Positions 37,716 to 48,256 of a stretch of DNA of 64,000 nucleotides are shown here, piece by piece. Positions within the stretch are counted from its first letter, which is position 1, and each line of letters starts with the position of its first letter. The notes below the pieces were generated by a model. That model did no database searches, was not told where the DNA came from, and saw nothing but the letters and a program-made list of their open reading frames with translations. The DNA comes from Rubrivivax sp. (GTDB lineage: Bacteria; Pseudomonadota; Gammaproteobacteria; Burkholderiales; Burkholderiaceae_C): assembly GCA_030681795.1 (NCBI GenBank), contig JAUXRG010000063.1:1-64000 (forward strand), written 5' to 3'. The position numbers and the translations under genes were made by a program.

Positions 37716-38693
37716 ATGGGCTCCTCACTCGACCAGTGCGTCATTCGCTTGCACGAAGAGCAACACTCGCTCGAAGACTATCAAAGTGGCGTGCCCCGCT
37801 GGTGCACGGGTTGCGGCGACGGCGCCATCCTCACTGCCGTGCAACGCCTGTGCCGCGACGAGAACCTGGCCCCTGAGAACACGGTGTTCGTCTCGGGCAT
37901 CGGCTGCTCGAGCCGTTTCCCGCATTACATGAAGACCTACGGCTTCCACGGCATCCACGGCCGGGCCTTCCCGCTCGCCGAAGGCGTGAAGATGGCGCGG
38001 CCGGAATTGAACGTGTTCGTGAATACCGGCGACGGCGACTGTTGCAGCATCGGTGCGGCGCACTGGATCCACGCCCTGCGCTACAACATGAATATCACCG
38101 TCATCCTGCACGACAACCATGTCTACGGCCTGACCAAGAAACAGGCCTCGCCGACCTCGCCCATCGGGCTGAAGAGCAACACCACGCCGCGCGGGGCGGT
38201 GCTCGAAGCGATGAACCCCCTGACGGTGTCGCTAGGGGTGCAAAACGCCTCGTTCATCGCCCAGGCCGTGGACTGGATGCCCGAGTCGCTGTACGACATC
38301 GTCAAGAAGGCCTTCCATCACCGCGGCTTCTCCTTCGTGCGCGTCATCCAGCGCTGCCCGGAGTTCCTGCCCAAATTGCTCGAGCCGTGGCTGCAGGATC
38401 CGGGCAAGACCCTGCTGCTCACGCATGCGAACGGCCTGCAGCCCAGCGACGAGGTCAGCCGCATCTATCGCAACCAGCGCGAACACGACCCGCTGGACAT
38501 GAATGCCGCGCGCGAGATTGCCTCCTGCGAGGATCCCATCCCGGTGGGCATCCTGTATCACAACCCGGAGATCCCGTGCTACGAAGACCTGCGCCATGCA
38601 GGCGCGCCGCGTTCACCCGAGCTCACACGCTCCGGGCTGTATGCCGAGCTCGACAAGTACACGATTTGGCCTGACGCAGCTGCCACGGCCTGA
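37716..38693 (+). CDS. korB: 2-oxoglutarate:ferredoxin oxidoreductase, beta subunit
   Basis: A 325-aa TPP-binding subunit. The first cysteines RWCTGCGDGAIL match the beta-subunit iron-sulfur site. The TPP motif is GDGDCCSIGAAHWIHALRYN (near residues 105-124) followed by LHDNHVYGLTKKQASPTSP. It also has GCSSRFPHYMKTYGFHGIHGRAFP, a standard beta-subunit block. The catalytic residues look intact. It is translationally linked to korA and is followed after 44 bp by the unusual 736-aa gene. Confidence 0.9.
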   Translation: MGSSLDQCVIRLHEEQHSLEDYQSGVPRWCTGCGDGAILTAVQRLCRDENLAPENTVFVSGIGCSSRFPHYMKTYGFHGIHGRAFPLAEGVKMARPELNVFVNTGDGDCCSIGAAHWIHALRYNMNITVILHDNHVYGLTKKQASPTSPIGLKSNTTPRGAVLEAMNPLTVSLGVQNASFIAQAVDWMPESLYDIVKKAFHHRGFSFVRVIQRCPEFLPKLLEPWLQDPGKTLLLTHANGLQPSDEVSRIYRNQREHDPLDMNAAREIASCEDPIPVGILYHNPEIPCYEDLRHAGAPRSPELTRSGLYAELDKYTIWPDAAATA

Positions 38694-38737
38694 ACCCCAG
38701 TCAAACCACAAAGAAGATCGCGCGAGAGGCCAAGGCC

Positions 38738-40948
38738 ATGGATGTGCCCACGAAGCACCAGGAACACCAGATCTTTCACATGACCGGCCGACGTGCTGGC
38801 GAAGGCTTTGCCGCCGTCGATATCGCGGCGCTGCGGCCCGCCATGCTCGCACCCTACCGCGAGCTGAACCGGCTGCGCCACGATTACCCGTTGGTGCTGA
38901 TCGATGAGCCCGGCGGCGAGGGCTTCGCGCTGTCGCTGTCGACGGTCGTCAACCAGTTGCTGCAGAAGCTGGCGCCGCGCGGCATCGAGGGCGAACGCCT
39001 GCGCAAGCATATGTTGAGCCTGGAGCGGGAGATCCGCACCAGGGTGGCCAACGGAGCAAAGGGCAGCCTGGCGGACCTTTGGTCGGCGGCGGCCAAGCGG
39101 CTGGGCCCGGGCGGCGACGAAATGTCGGTCGCGGACATGCTGACCCATGCGACCGCCTCGCCGGGCGACGCCGCGCAAGACGTCCGGGGCCTGTTGGCGG
39201 GCTGTGATGAAGATCTTCCAGCGAAGCTGCTCAGGCAGGCCTGGCTCCACGCCCAGCTGGAAAAGTCGCGTGAGTTTCGCGCCCGCGTCCATGCGCTGAT
39301 GCGCAAGCTCTCGGACATCAAGCGCGCCGCCTGGGTGCATTCGCAGGCGGGCCAACAGCCGCAGGCGCTGCAGGCCGCGGTGGGTTCAGGGCACAGGGAT
39401 GTGTTCGATTTCGACGCCATGTCACGCCTGGTGGCGCGCCGTGCGCCCGTCGACGAACTGCCCGCCGCACGCCGCGAGCGCATCGAGTGGGCCCTGGGCG
39501 TTCTTGTCCGCCAGACCTTCTATCCGCCAGCGGGTGCCGGGGGCTCCGAGGCGCTGACGGCAAGCTACGCCTTCGACCAATGCGCCGCAGCCATGGAGAC
39601 CTTCCGCAACCGCTTGCCCGCCGTGGCGGAGCTCATCAAGGCGATTGCCCTGGCCGAGCTGGAAGTGGTGGGCCACTATGTCGAAGCCGAGCACGACGCG
39701 GTGTTCGAAAGGTACGACGCGCACTCGCTCACGGCCGACGACCTGGCAGTGATGCCGGACTACCTGGTCTGCATTCCTGCGGCACGCAACGAGGCCCCAG
39801 AGAACGCGCCACTGCTGGACATGCTGTCTTCGGGCATGCCGGTGAAGGTGCTGGTGCAGGTGTCCGACCTTCTCGAGGAAGCGTCCATCGGCACCGGCCA
39901 CTTTGCTTTCGGCGTGCGCAGCGCACGGCTGGCCACCACGGCGATGGGTCTGGGCGGCATGTTCGTGATGCAAAGTGCAAGTTCGGCGCTCTACGCGTTG
40001 CGCGCTCGCGTGGCGCGCGGCATGGCTTGCCGAGGACCCTCGCTGTTCACCATCTATGCGGGATCGCCGTTCCCGGCAGCCGGGCTGCCGCGCTACCTGA
40101 CCGCCGCCGTGGCGGCCGAGTCGCGGGCGTTTCCGACCTTCACCTACGATGCGGCCGCGGGTGCAAATTGGGCCGAGCGCTTTTCGCTGGAAAACAACCG
40201 CAACGCGGACGCCGACTGGGCTTTGGAGCCGTTCGAATACGCCAACGAAACCCTGCAACGCGTGATCGAAAAGGCGGCCTTCACCTACGCCGACTTTGCC
40301 CTGTGCGACAGCCGCCACGCGGCGCACTTCGCCGTCGTACCGCGCGAGCGTTGGCACGACGGCATGCTGCCGGTGGCCGATTGGCTGGCACTGCCGGAAG
40401 GCCAGGCGGCCTCGCGGATTCCCTACCTGCTGGCGGTGGACAACGAGGACCGCCTGCACCGGGTGATCGTCGATGCGGCGATGATGCAGGCCACGCGGCG
40501 CTGCCTGCTGCTGTGGCACCGACTGCAGGAGCACGCCGGCATCCATGATTCACACACCGAACGCGCGCTGGCGCGTGAGCGCGCCGAGCGTGCGGCGCAG
40601 CCCGCGGCCGAGGCCCCGGCGGCGGCAGCGGCAGCGCCAGTGAAGGGCGCAGCCGCCCCGGCCGCGCCGGAGCCTGCGCCGGCCGAAGACAAGCCGCCGT
40701 CGGACGAAGCCTGGATCGAGACTTCGCGCTGCCCGAGCTGCAACGAATGCCAGCTCATCAACGACCGCATGTTCGGCTACAACGACAACAAGCAGGCCTA
40801 CATCAAGGACATCAACGCGGGCACCTATGCCCAGATGGTGGAAGCCGCCGAGGCCTGCCAGGTGGCCATCATCCATCCTGGCAAACCGCGCAACCCCAAG
40901 GAACCGGGTCTCGAAGCGTTGATCGAGCGCGCCAAGCCGTTCATGTGA
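38738..40948 (+). CDS. Degenerate 2-oxoacid-oxidoreductase-like protein with C-terminal ferredoxin domain
   Basis: A 736-aa protein that I do not recognise as a named family. Residues 1-330 are mostly helical with no motif I can name. Residues 335-500 align by eye with the TPP domain of the NifJ protein in this window: PDYLVCIPAARNEAP stands where SVWIVGGDGWAYD stands, VKVLVQVSDLL where VNILVLDTEVY stands, GMFVMQSASSALYAL where GMIAMAYGNVYVAQV stands, and GPSLFTIYAGSP where GPSLIIAYSHC stands. The TPP-binding GDG and the SNTGG asparagine are absent, so this domain should not bind TPP. After an Ala/Pro linker (615-650), CPSCNEC and a later Cys in EACQVAIIHPGKP offer four ligands for one [4Fe-4S] cluster. 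It probably acts as an electron-transfer or assembly partner of KorAB. Confidence 0.7.
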   Translation: MDVPTKHQEHQIFHMTGRRAGEGFAAVDIAALRPAMLAPYRELNRLRHDYPLVLIDEPGGEGFALSLSTVVNQLLQKLAPRGIEGERLRKHMLSLEREIRTRVANGAKGSLADLWSAAAKRLGPGGDEMSVADMLTHATASPGDAAQDVRGLLAGCDEDLPAKLLRQAWLHAQLEKSREFRARVHALMRKLSDIKRAAWVHSQAGQQPQALQAAVGSGHRDVFDFDAMSRLVARRAPVDELPAARRERIEWALGVLVRQTFYPPAGAGGSEALTASYAFDQCAAAMETFRNRLPAVAELIKAIALAELEVVGHYVEAEHDAVFERYDAHSLTADDLAVMPDYLVCIPAARNEAPENAPLLDMLSSGMPVKVLVQVSDLLEEASIGTGHFAFGVRSARLATTAMGLGGMFVMQSASSALYALRARVARGMACRGPSLFTIYAGSPFPAAGLPRYLTAAVAAESRAFPTFTYDAAAGANWAERFSLENNRNADADWALEPFEYANETLQRVIEKAAFTYADFALCDSRHAAHFAVVPRERWHDGMLPVADWLALPEGQAASRIPYLLAVDNEDRLHRVIVDAAMMQATRRCLLLWHRLQEHAGIHDSHTERALARERAERAAQPAAEAPAAAAAAPVKGAAAPAAPEPAPAEDKPPSDEAWIETSRCPSCNECQLINDRMFGYNDNKQAYIKDINAGTYAQMVEAAEACQVAIIHPGKPRNPKEPGLEALIERAKPFM

Positions 40949-41026
40949 GCCGATCGCGCCACGCTGCTACGATGAACAACCACATTCCGGTGCACCGCCC
41001 CGGCTGAAGGAAAGGATCTCTGAGCC

Positions 41027-41506
41027 ATGTCTGATGCCACGCTGCTTTCGATGCTTCGCAAGCATCCTTTCGTCGACAGTTTCCTGCCCGAGCACATCGA
41101 GAAGCTTAGGACGATCGCCCGTGAGGTGACGTTCGACAAGGACCAGTTGATCTTCCGAGAAGGCGAGGACTCTCATGACTTCTACCTCATCGGGTCCGGT
41201 CGGGTGGCGTTGGAGATGCAGGAGCCCGACTATGTGCTGCGCGTGCAAACGCTGAGCGCGGGTGACGAGCTCGGGTGGTCTTCCATCCTGGTGGGTCGCG
41301 GCAAATACTTCCAGGCCCGCGTTCTGGAGCCCGTGGAAGCGCTGGCGTTCGATGGTGCGCAGCTTTTTGACGCGTGTCGCGAAGACCGCGCCTTCGGCTT
41401 CGCGCTGATGTACCGCATGCTCGGCGTGGTGTCCGAGCGCCTGCAGGCCACGCGGCTGCAGTTGCACGACATGTACTCGCCGATGGCCAAGCGCGCTGGT
41501 ACCTGA
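41027..41506 (+). CDS. Second stand-alone cyclic-nucleotide-binding-domain protein
   Basis: A 159-aa protein with one CRP-type beta-roll (LRTIAREVTFDKDQLIFREGEDSHDFYLIGSGRVAL) and a helical tail. There is no DNA-binding or catalytic output domain. The cassette region reads LSAGDELGWSSILVGRGKYFQARV. The canonical Glu and Arg of the cAMP pocket are not clear, so the ligand is uncertain. It follows the 736-aa gene by 78 bp in the same direction and is closed by a strong stem-loop. It is related in type, though not closely in sequence, to the protein at 4973. Confidence 0.75.
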   Translation: MSDATLLSMLRKHPFVDSFLPEHIEKLRTIAREVTFDKDQLIFREGEDSHDFYLIGSGRVALEMQEPDYVLRVQTLSAGDELGWSSILVGRGKYFQARVLEPVEALAFDGAQLFDACREDRAFGFALMYRMLGVVSERLQATRLQLHDMYSPMAKRAGT

Positions 41507-41565
41507 GGCCGTCACCCGCGCGGGGCCACACTCGGCGCCGCGCGCGCAGGCCTCGTTGTCCAAGG

Positions 41566-41607
41566 GCCCAAGAGAATGCCCGGTCCATGCCGGGCATTTT
41601 CTTGGGC
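41566..41607. terminator. Bidirectional terminator, 18-bp stem
   Basis: Arms 41566-41583 and 41590-41607 pair over 18 bp with a single mismatch (G-T) around a 6-nt loop. The right arm contains TTTTC. It lies between the convergent cNMP-binding gene and frdB and should terminate both transcripts. Confidence 0.8.
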
Positions 41608-41617
41608 GGGTTCGCCT

Positions 41618-42406
41618 TCAGCCTTCGCCACCCCCGCCACCGGTGGGGGGACGAGAGATGAGGCTGGCCACGATGAAGTCGCGGTTCATCCGTGCGATGT
41701 TCTCCATCTTGATGCCCTTGGGGCAGGCGGCTTCGCATTCACCGTGGTTGGTGCAGGTGCCGAAGCCTTCGGCGTCCATCTGGGCGATCATGTCGCGGAC
41801 GCGGTGGTACCGTTCGGGCTGACCCTGGGGCAGCAGCGCCAGCTGGCTGATCTTCGCGGAGACGAAGAGCATGGCGCTGGCATTGGGGCAGGCCGCCACG
41901 CAGGCGCCGCAGCCGATGCAGGCCGCGGCGTCCATGGCGAGATCGGCGTTCTCCTTGGGGACGGGCAGGGCGTTGGCATCCTGCGGGGACCCCGTGGGCA
42001 CGCTGACAAAGCCACCGGCGGCAATGATGCGGTCGAAGGCGCCACGGTCCACCACCAGGTCCCTGATCACCGGGAAGGCCTCGGCGCGCCAGGGTTCGAT
42101 GGTCAGGTTGTCGCCGTCCTTGAAGCTGCGCATGTGCAGCTGGCAGGTGGTGGTGCGCTCCTTGGGGCCGTGGGGGCGGCCGCTGACCACCATGCCGCAG
42201 GTGCCGCAGATGCCTTCGCGGCAGTCGTGGTCGAAGGCGATGGGTTCATCGCCCTTGTGGATGAGGCCCTCGTTGACCACGTCGAGCATCTCCAGGAAGG
42301 ACATGTCGGGGCTGATGTTCTTGGCGGGGTATTCGACGAACTTGCCGTCGCTCTGGGCGCTCTTCTGCCGCCACACTTGAAGGGTGAGATTGATGTGCTT
42401 GGCCAT
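41618..42406 (-). CDS. frdB: Fumarate reductase/succinate dehydrogenase iron-sulfur subunit
   Basis: A 262-aa iron-sulfur subunit. Cysteine motifs for three clusters are present: [2Fe-2S] [12 protein letters not shown] with a later TCQ, [4Fe-4S] [12 protein letters not shown], and [3Fe-4S] [15 protein letters not shown]. The C-terminal GGGGGEG tail is unusual but short. It carries electrons between the cytochrome b subunit and the flavoprotein. It is the last gene of frdCAB, 11 bp after frdA. The block pattern [21 protein letters not shown] is that of the complex II type found with menaquinone in deltaproteobacteria and Bacteroidetes, rather than the SdhB of ordinary betaproteobacteria. Confidence 0.9.
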   Translation of the reverse strand: MAKHINLTLQVWRQKSAQSDGKFVEYPAKNISPDMSFLEMLDVVNEGLIHKGDEPIAFDHDCREGICGTCGMVVSGRPHGPKERTTTCQLHMRSFKDGDNLTIEPWRAEAFPVIRDLVVDRGAFDRIIAAGGFVSVPTGSPQDANALPVPKENADLAMDAAACIGCGACVAACPNASAMLFVSAKISQLALLPQGQPERYHRVRDMIAQMDAEGFGTCTNHGECEAACPKGIKMENIARMNRDFIVASLISRPPTGGGGGEG

Positions 42407-42417
42407 GGCTCAGTTCA

Positions 42418-44337
<1,920 letters not shown>

Positions 44338-44353
44338 GGAGGGTTCCCTGGGA

Positions 44354-45049
44354 TCAGTGGATCAGGCCGGTGAGCACGGCGACGGGGTAGGAGATATTCA
44401 CAGCCACCACGAGCAAGGTCAGGCCCGAGGCGAAGGCGCGCCGCAGGCTGTCGTAGCTGGGATGGGCCAACCCGAGGGTCTGCGTGAAGCTCCAGACGCC
44501 GTGCCACATGTGCAGGCCCAGGCAGAGCTGGGCCAGGATGTAGAAGCCGGCGACGGCGGGGACTTTGAACCCGTTCACGAAGTTCGCGTAGGGATTGGTG
44601 GGGTCGAAGCTGGCGTGGACCGTGCCGGTGGTCAGGTCGAGCAGGTGGTAGACGATGAAAACCGCCAGGATGACGCCGCTCCAGCGCATCGTGCGCGACG
44701 CCCAGGTCGAGGCGATGGGTTGCAGCGCGCGGTAGCCCACGGGGCGGGCGGTCCGGTTGTCCAGGGTCAGGGTCACCGCGGCCCAGATGTGCACAACGGT
44801 GACCGCCAGCATGACCGCCCGGAACATCCAGATGCCGCCGCCGTGCAGCATGGTCTGCAGGAACTTGGCGTAGGCGTTGAACCCCTCGGCACCCAGGTAA
44901 GCCTGGAGATTGCCGATCATGTGGACGGTGACGAAGGCGAAGAGGATGACCCCGGTGGCGGCCATGATGACCTTGCGGCCGACCGAGGACGCGATGAAGC
45001 CGTGGCCGCGTGCTTCCGCGCCCGCGATGCGGTGTTCGGCGACGGACAT
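44354..45049 (-). CDS. frdC: Fumarate reductase/succinate dehydrogenase cytochrome b subunit (type B)
   Basis: A 231-aa single membrane anchor with five hydrophobic helices. Candidate haem b histidines are in [37 protein letters not shown] and [13 protein letters not shown]. One large di-haem anchor subunit, rather than SdhC plus SdhD, is type B complex II, which usually works with menaquinone. It heads the frdCAB string. I chose ATG 45049 with AGGAG seven bases upstream; an in-frame start at 45121 gives an unlikely 24-residue extension. It lies 16 bp from frdA. Confidence 0.87.
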   Translation of the reverse strand: MSVAEHRIAGAEARGHGFIASSVGRKVIMAATGVILFAFVTVHMIGNLQAYLGAEGFNAYAKFLQTMLHGGGIWMFRAVMLAVTVVHIWAAVTLTLDNRTARPVGYRALQPIASTWASRTMRWSGVILAVFIVYHLLDLTTGTVHASFDPTNPYANFVNGFKVPAVAGFYILAQLCLGLHMWHGVWSFTQTLGLAHPSYDSLRRAFASGLTLLVVAVNISYPVAVLTGLIH

Positions 45050-45317
45050 AGGTGGACTCCTAGAGGAATGCGGGAAAGTGAGCTTGCCCCCGACCGACAT
45101 GCTCCTTGGATGAAGGCGCAAAAGCCTTCATGGGGCACGAGAGGCGGGCAAGTAAGACGACAAGCGGCACGCCGCGCGACCCACGCGGGTGTTCAAGCGG
45201 GGGGCCGCAGTGCGGGTCTGGGCAGAAGGCCCCGGGGGCGGCGCGCTTGCGGGGCATCACGGTTCGGGCCCTGGGCAGCGGGGTTCGGCTGGCTGCGCAA
45301 CAGGCGGAGTGCCCGTG

Positions 45318-46709
45318 CTACAGGATCGCCAGAATCCGCCCCGGGAAGATCGCCACGTACAGGGCCGGCACCAGGCAGAGCGCGCTGGCAAGCAGGGCCG
45401 CGGAGCGGGGTGGCGTTTCGCCACTGGTCGTCACCGCCTGCGGGGTCATGAACATGAACTGGATGACCCGCAGGTAGAAATAGATCCCCAGGTAGCTGCC
45501 CACCAGCCCGAGCACGGCATAGAGCGTGTACCCCGCGGCCATGACCTCGCGGAAGATGAGGAACTTGCCGATGAAGCCCGGCAGCGGCGGGATGCCGGCC
45601 AGCGACAACATCGACAGGCCGATGACGATGGCCGCGTACGGCTGGCGATGGAACAAGCCCTTGAGCTGCTCCAGCTGGTCGCGTTGCTGGTCATCGGCAT
45701 GGCGCGGCACCACGGCGAATGCCAGTAGCGTCATCAGGCCGTAGGCCACCAGGTAGAACATGACGGCCTGGAAGCGGCCGGGGCCGTTGCCCAGGAACGC
45801 GTAGAAGAGATAGCCGGCGTGGGCGATGGATGAGTAAGCCATCATGCGGCGCAGGTTGTCCTGTCGCATGGCGGCCAGGTTGCCCCAGACGATGGAGGCC
45901 AGCGGCAGCACGGCCAGCAGATCGACCATGGTGCCCGATAACGCGGTCTGGCCGAACAGGCGCAGCGTGGCGAGCACCGCACCGGCCTTGATGAGGGCCG
46001 CCATATAGGCGGTGACGGGCACGCTGGCGCCTTCGTAGGCGTCGGGGGCCCAGGTGTGGAAGGGCACCACGGCGGCCTTCAGGAAGAAGGCCAGCAGGAT
46101 CATGGCCGCACCGGCGATGGCCATCGGGTCGTGTGACCCAAGCGCGCGCCCGAAGTTGGCCAGGGAGAGGTTGCCGCTCCAGCCGTAGAGCATCGTCATG
46201 CCCATCAGCAAGGTGGCCGTGGCCGCACCGCCGAGCACCAGGTACTTGAGTGCGGCCTCGGTGCTTTGCGGGCGGCGCCGGGCCAGCATCACCAGCACGT
46301 ACACGGGCAGCGACATGAGCTCGAGACCCAGGAACAGCGTGAGGAAGCTGTCCGCCGAAAGCATGATGATGAGGCCGTAAAGCGAGGACAGCAGCAGCGG
46401 GTACAGCGGGCCGGAGTCTTCGGAGTCGTCACGGCACATCAGGAGCACCGGCAACGCCAGGGCCAGCACCGCGGCCTTGGCCAGCGAGCCCGTGGGGCTG
46501 ACCGAGAATTGGCCGGCGAAGGGCACTGCGCTGTAGCCGGTCAGGCCCAGCCAGGCCGCAGCGACGGCAGCCGCGGCGACGATGACCAACGAGTAGGCCG
46601 AGGCGCCGCTCGGGCGGTCGCTGACGATCTCGTTGACGATGAGCAGCAGGATGCCCAGGAGAAGCAAGTTCTCCGGCAGCATGCCGATGAAAACGACGCC
46701 CCAGTTCAT
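45318..46709 (-). CDS. nuoN: NADH-quinone oxidoreductase subunit N
   Basis: A 463-aa membrane protein of the antiporter-like family and the last gene of the nuo operon. About 13-14 hydrophobic helices; blocks LMSLPVYVLVMLARRRPQSTEAALKYL, FFLKAAVVPFHTWAPDAYEGA and AYSSIAHAGY are those of NuoN. Lysines in the KAAVVPFHTW helix belong to the proton path. It overlaps nuoM by ATGA. Confidence 0.94.
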   Translation of the reverse strand: MNWGVVFIGMLPENLLLLGILLLIVNEIVSDRPSGASAYSLVIVAAAAVAAAWLGLTGYSAVPFAGQFSVSPTGSLAKAAVLALALPVLLMCRDDSEDSGPLYPLLLSSLYGLIIMLSADSFLTLFLGLELMSLPVYVLVMLARRRPQSTEAALKYLVLGGAATATLLMGMTMLYGWSGNLSLANFGRALGSHDPMAIAGAAMILLAFFLKAAVVPFHTWAPDAYEGASVPVTAYMAALIKAGAVLATLRLFGQTALSGTMVDLLAVLPLASIVWGNLAAMRQDNLRRMMAYSSIAHAGYLFYAFLGNGPGRFQAVMFYLVAYGLMTLLAFAVVPRHADDQQRDQLEQLKGLFHRQPYAAIVIGLSMLSLAGIPPLPGFIGKFLIFREVMAAGYTLYAVLGLVGSYLGIYFYLRVIQFMFMTPQAVTTSGETPPRSAALLASALCLVPALYVAIFPGRILAIL

Positions 46710-48256
46710 GGCTTGCTCCCTGCGGTAGCGGGCGTGCCATGCCCGGCCGTCAACAGTTGCTGGTACTGGCGCGCGGCCAATTCTGTCTTGCGCATGGGTT
46801 CGTCCGGGAAGAGGCCGAGTGCGAATACCGCAACGACGATGGCCGCGAGAATGGATTTCTCGCGCCCATTCAGATCGGCCAGCGGCTGGTGCGCGGCCTT
46901 TGCGGCGCCGAACAGGAAACGCAGCGCGAAGCGCAGCATATACAGTGCACCGAGCACCACGCCGGTGACGGAAACCACCACCAGCACCAGCGGGTAGCTA
47001 TTGCCTGCCAGGTGGATGGGCCAGGCCGCCGTGAAGGCACCCAGCAGCACCAGGAACTCGCCCGTGAAACCGCTGGTGGTGGGCAGGCCGATGGACGCCA
47101 GGGTCAGGATCATGAAGAACACGGAGTACACCGGCAGCAGCTTGGCCAGCCCGCCATAGGCAGCCAGGTCGCGCGTGTGGCAGCGCTCGTAGATCATGCC
47201 GATCATCAGGAACAGGCCGGCGGCCACAAGGCCGTGGCTGACCATCTGCACCACCGCGCCCTGGATGCCCAGCAGGTCCAGGCTCACCAGCCCCAGCATC
47301 ACGTAGCCGAGGTGGCTGATCGAGGAGTAGGCGATGATCTTCTTGATGTCGTCCTGCACCAGCGCCAGGCAGGCGCCGTAGACGATGCTGATCACCGCCA
47401 GCGTCATGATCAGCGGTGTCCACGCCTGCGTGGCCTCGGGGAAGAGCGGGAAGCCGAGCTTCATGAAGCCGTAGGTGCCCATCTTCAGCATCACGCCGGC
47501 CAGGATCACCGAGCCGGTGGTCGGCGCCTCGACGTGGGCATCGGGCAACCAGGTGTGCAGCGGCACCATCGGCACCTTGATGGCGAACGACAGGCCGAAG
47601 GCAGCCAGCAACAAAGTCTGCGCCTGCAATGGCAACTTGAGCTGGTACAGATCGGCGAAGGCGAAGCTGGCCACGCCGCCGGCGGCCTTGGCCGACATCA
47701 CCAGATAGATCACCGCGGCGAGCATCAGGATGCTGCCGAAGGCGGTATAGAGGAAGAACTTGATGGTGGCGTAGATGCGCCGCTCGCCGCCCCAGATGCC
47801 GATGAGCAGGAACATCGGGATCAGCATCGTCTCCCAGAACAGGTAGAAGACGAACAGGTCCTGCGCCAGGAAGGTGCCCATCATCGCGAACTGGATGAGG
47901 AAGACCATGGCGTAGAACAGCTTCACGTCCTTGGTGATGGCGCTGAACGAGCCGGCCACGACGATGGGGCCGAGGAAGGCGGTCATCGCCACCAGCAGCA
48001 GGTTGTAGCCGTCCAGGCCGATGCGGTAGTAGACGCCCCAATCGGCGATCCAGGGCACCACGGTCTGGAATTGCAGGCCGGGCACGGCAGCGTCGAAACG
48101 CGTGTACAGCCAGGCGGTGAGGGCCAGTTGCACGAGCATGGCCCACAGGCTGATCTGCCGCACCGTGCCGGGCTGGCTGGCGGGTACGACGATCAACAGC
48201 AGCATACCGACCAGCGGCAGGAATAAAACCAGATTCAATAGCACGGCGTCAGCCAT
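46706..48256 (-). CDS. nuoM: NADH-quinone oxidoreductase subunit M
   Basis: A 516-aa antiporter-like subunit with about 14 helices. FAIKVPMVPLHTWLPDAHVEAPTTGSVILAG, AYSSISHLGYVMLGL and the membrane glutamate in FYLFWETMLIPMFLLIG are characteristic of NuoM. It pumps protons as part of the membrane arm. It overlaps nuoL by 8 bp and nuoN by 4 bp. Confidence 0.95.
   Translation of the reverse strand: MADAVLLNLVLFLPLVGMLLLIVVPASQPGTVRQISLWAMLVQLALTAWLYTRFDAAVPGLQFQTVVPWIADWGVYYRIGLDGYNLLLVAMTAFLGPIVVAGSFSAITKDVKLFYAMVFLIQFAMMGTFLAQDLFVFYLFWETMLIPMFLLIGIWGGERRIYATIKFFLYTAFGSILMLAAVIYLVMSAKAAGGVASFAFADLYQLKLPLQAQTLLLAAFGLSFAIKVPMVPLHTWLPDAHVEAPTTGSVILAGVMLKMGTYGFMKLGFPLFPEATQAWTPLIMTLAVISIVYGACLALVQDDIKKIIAYSSISHLGYVMLGLVSLDLLGIQGAVVQMVSHGLVAAGLFLMIGMIYERCHTRDLAAYGGLAKLLPVYSVFFMILTLASIGLPTTSGFTGEFLVLLGAFTAAWPIHLAGNSYPLVLVVVSVTGVVLGALYMLRFALRFLFGAAKAAHQPLADLNGREKSILAAIVVAVFALGLFPDEPMRKTELAARQYQQLLTAGHGTPATAGSKP

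Noticed and set aside
33133..37728. A 1531-codon open frame on the minus strand
   Set aside because: It is the antisense shadow of the split Nfn-like pair and korA, all of which have clear motifs on the plus strand. The product is Asp/His/Arg-biased with no recognisable domain, as expected from third-position GC bias.
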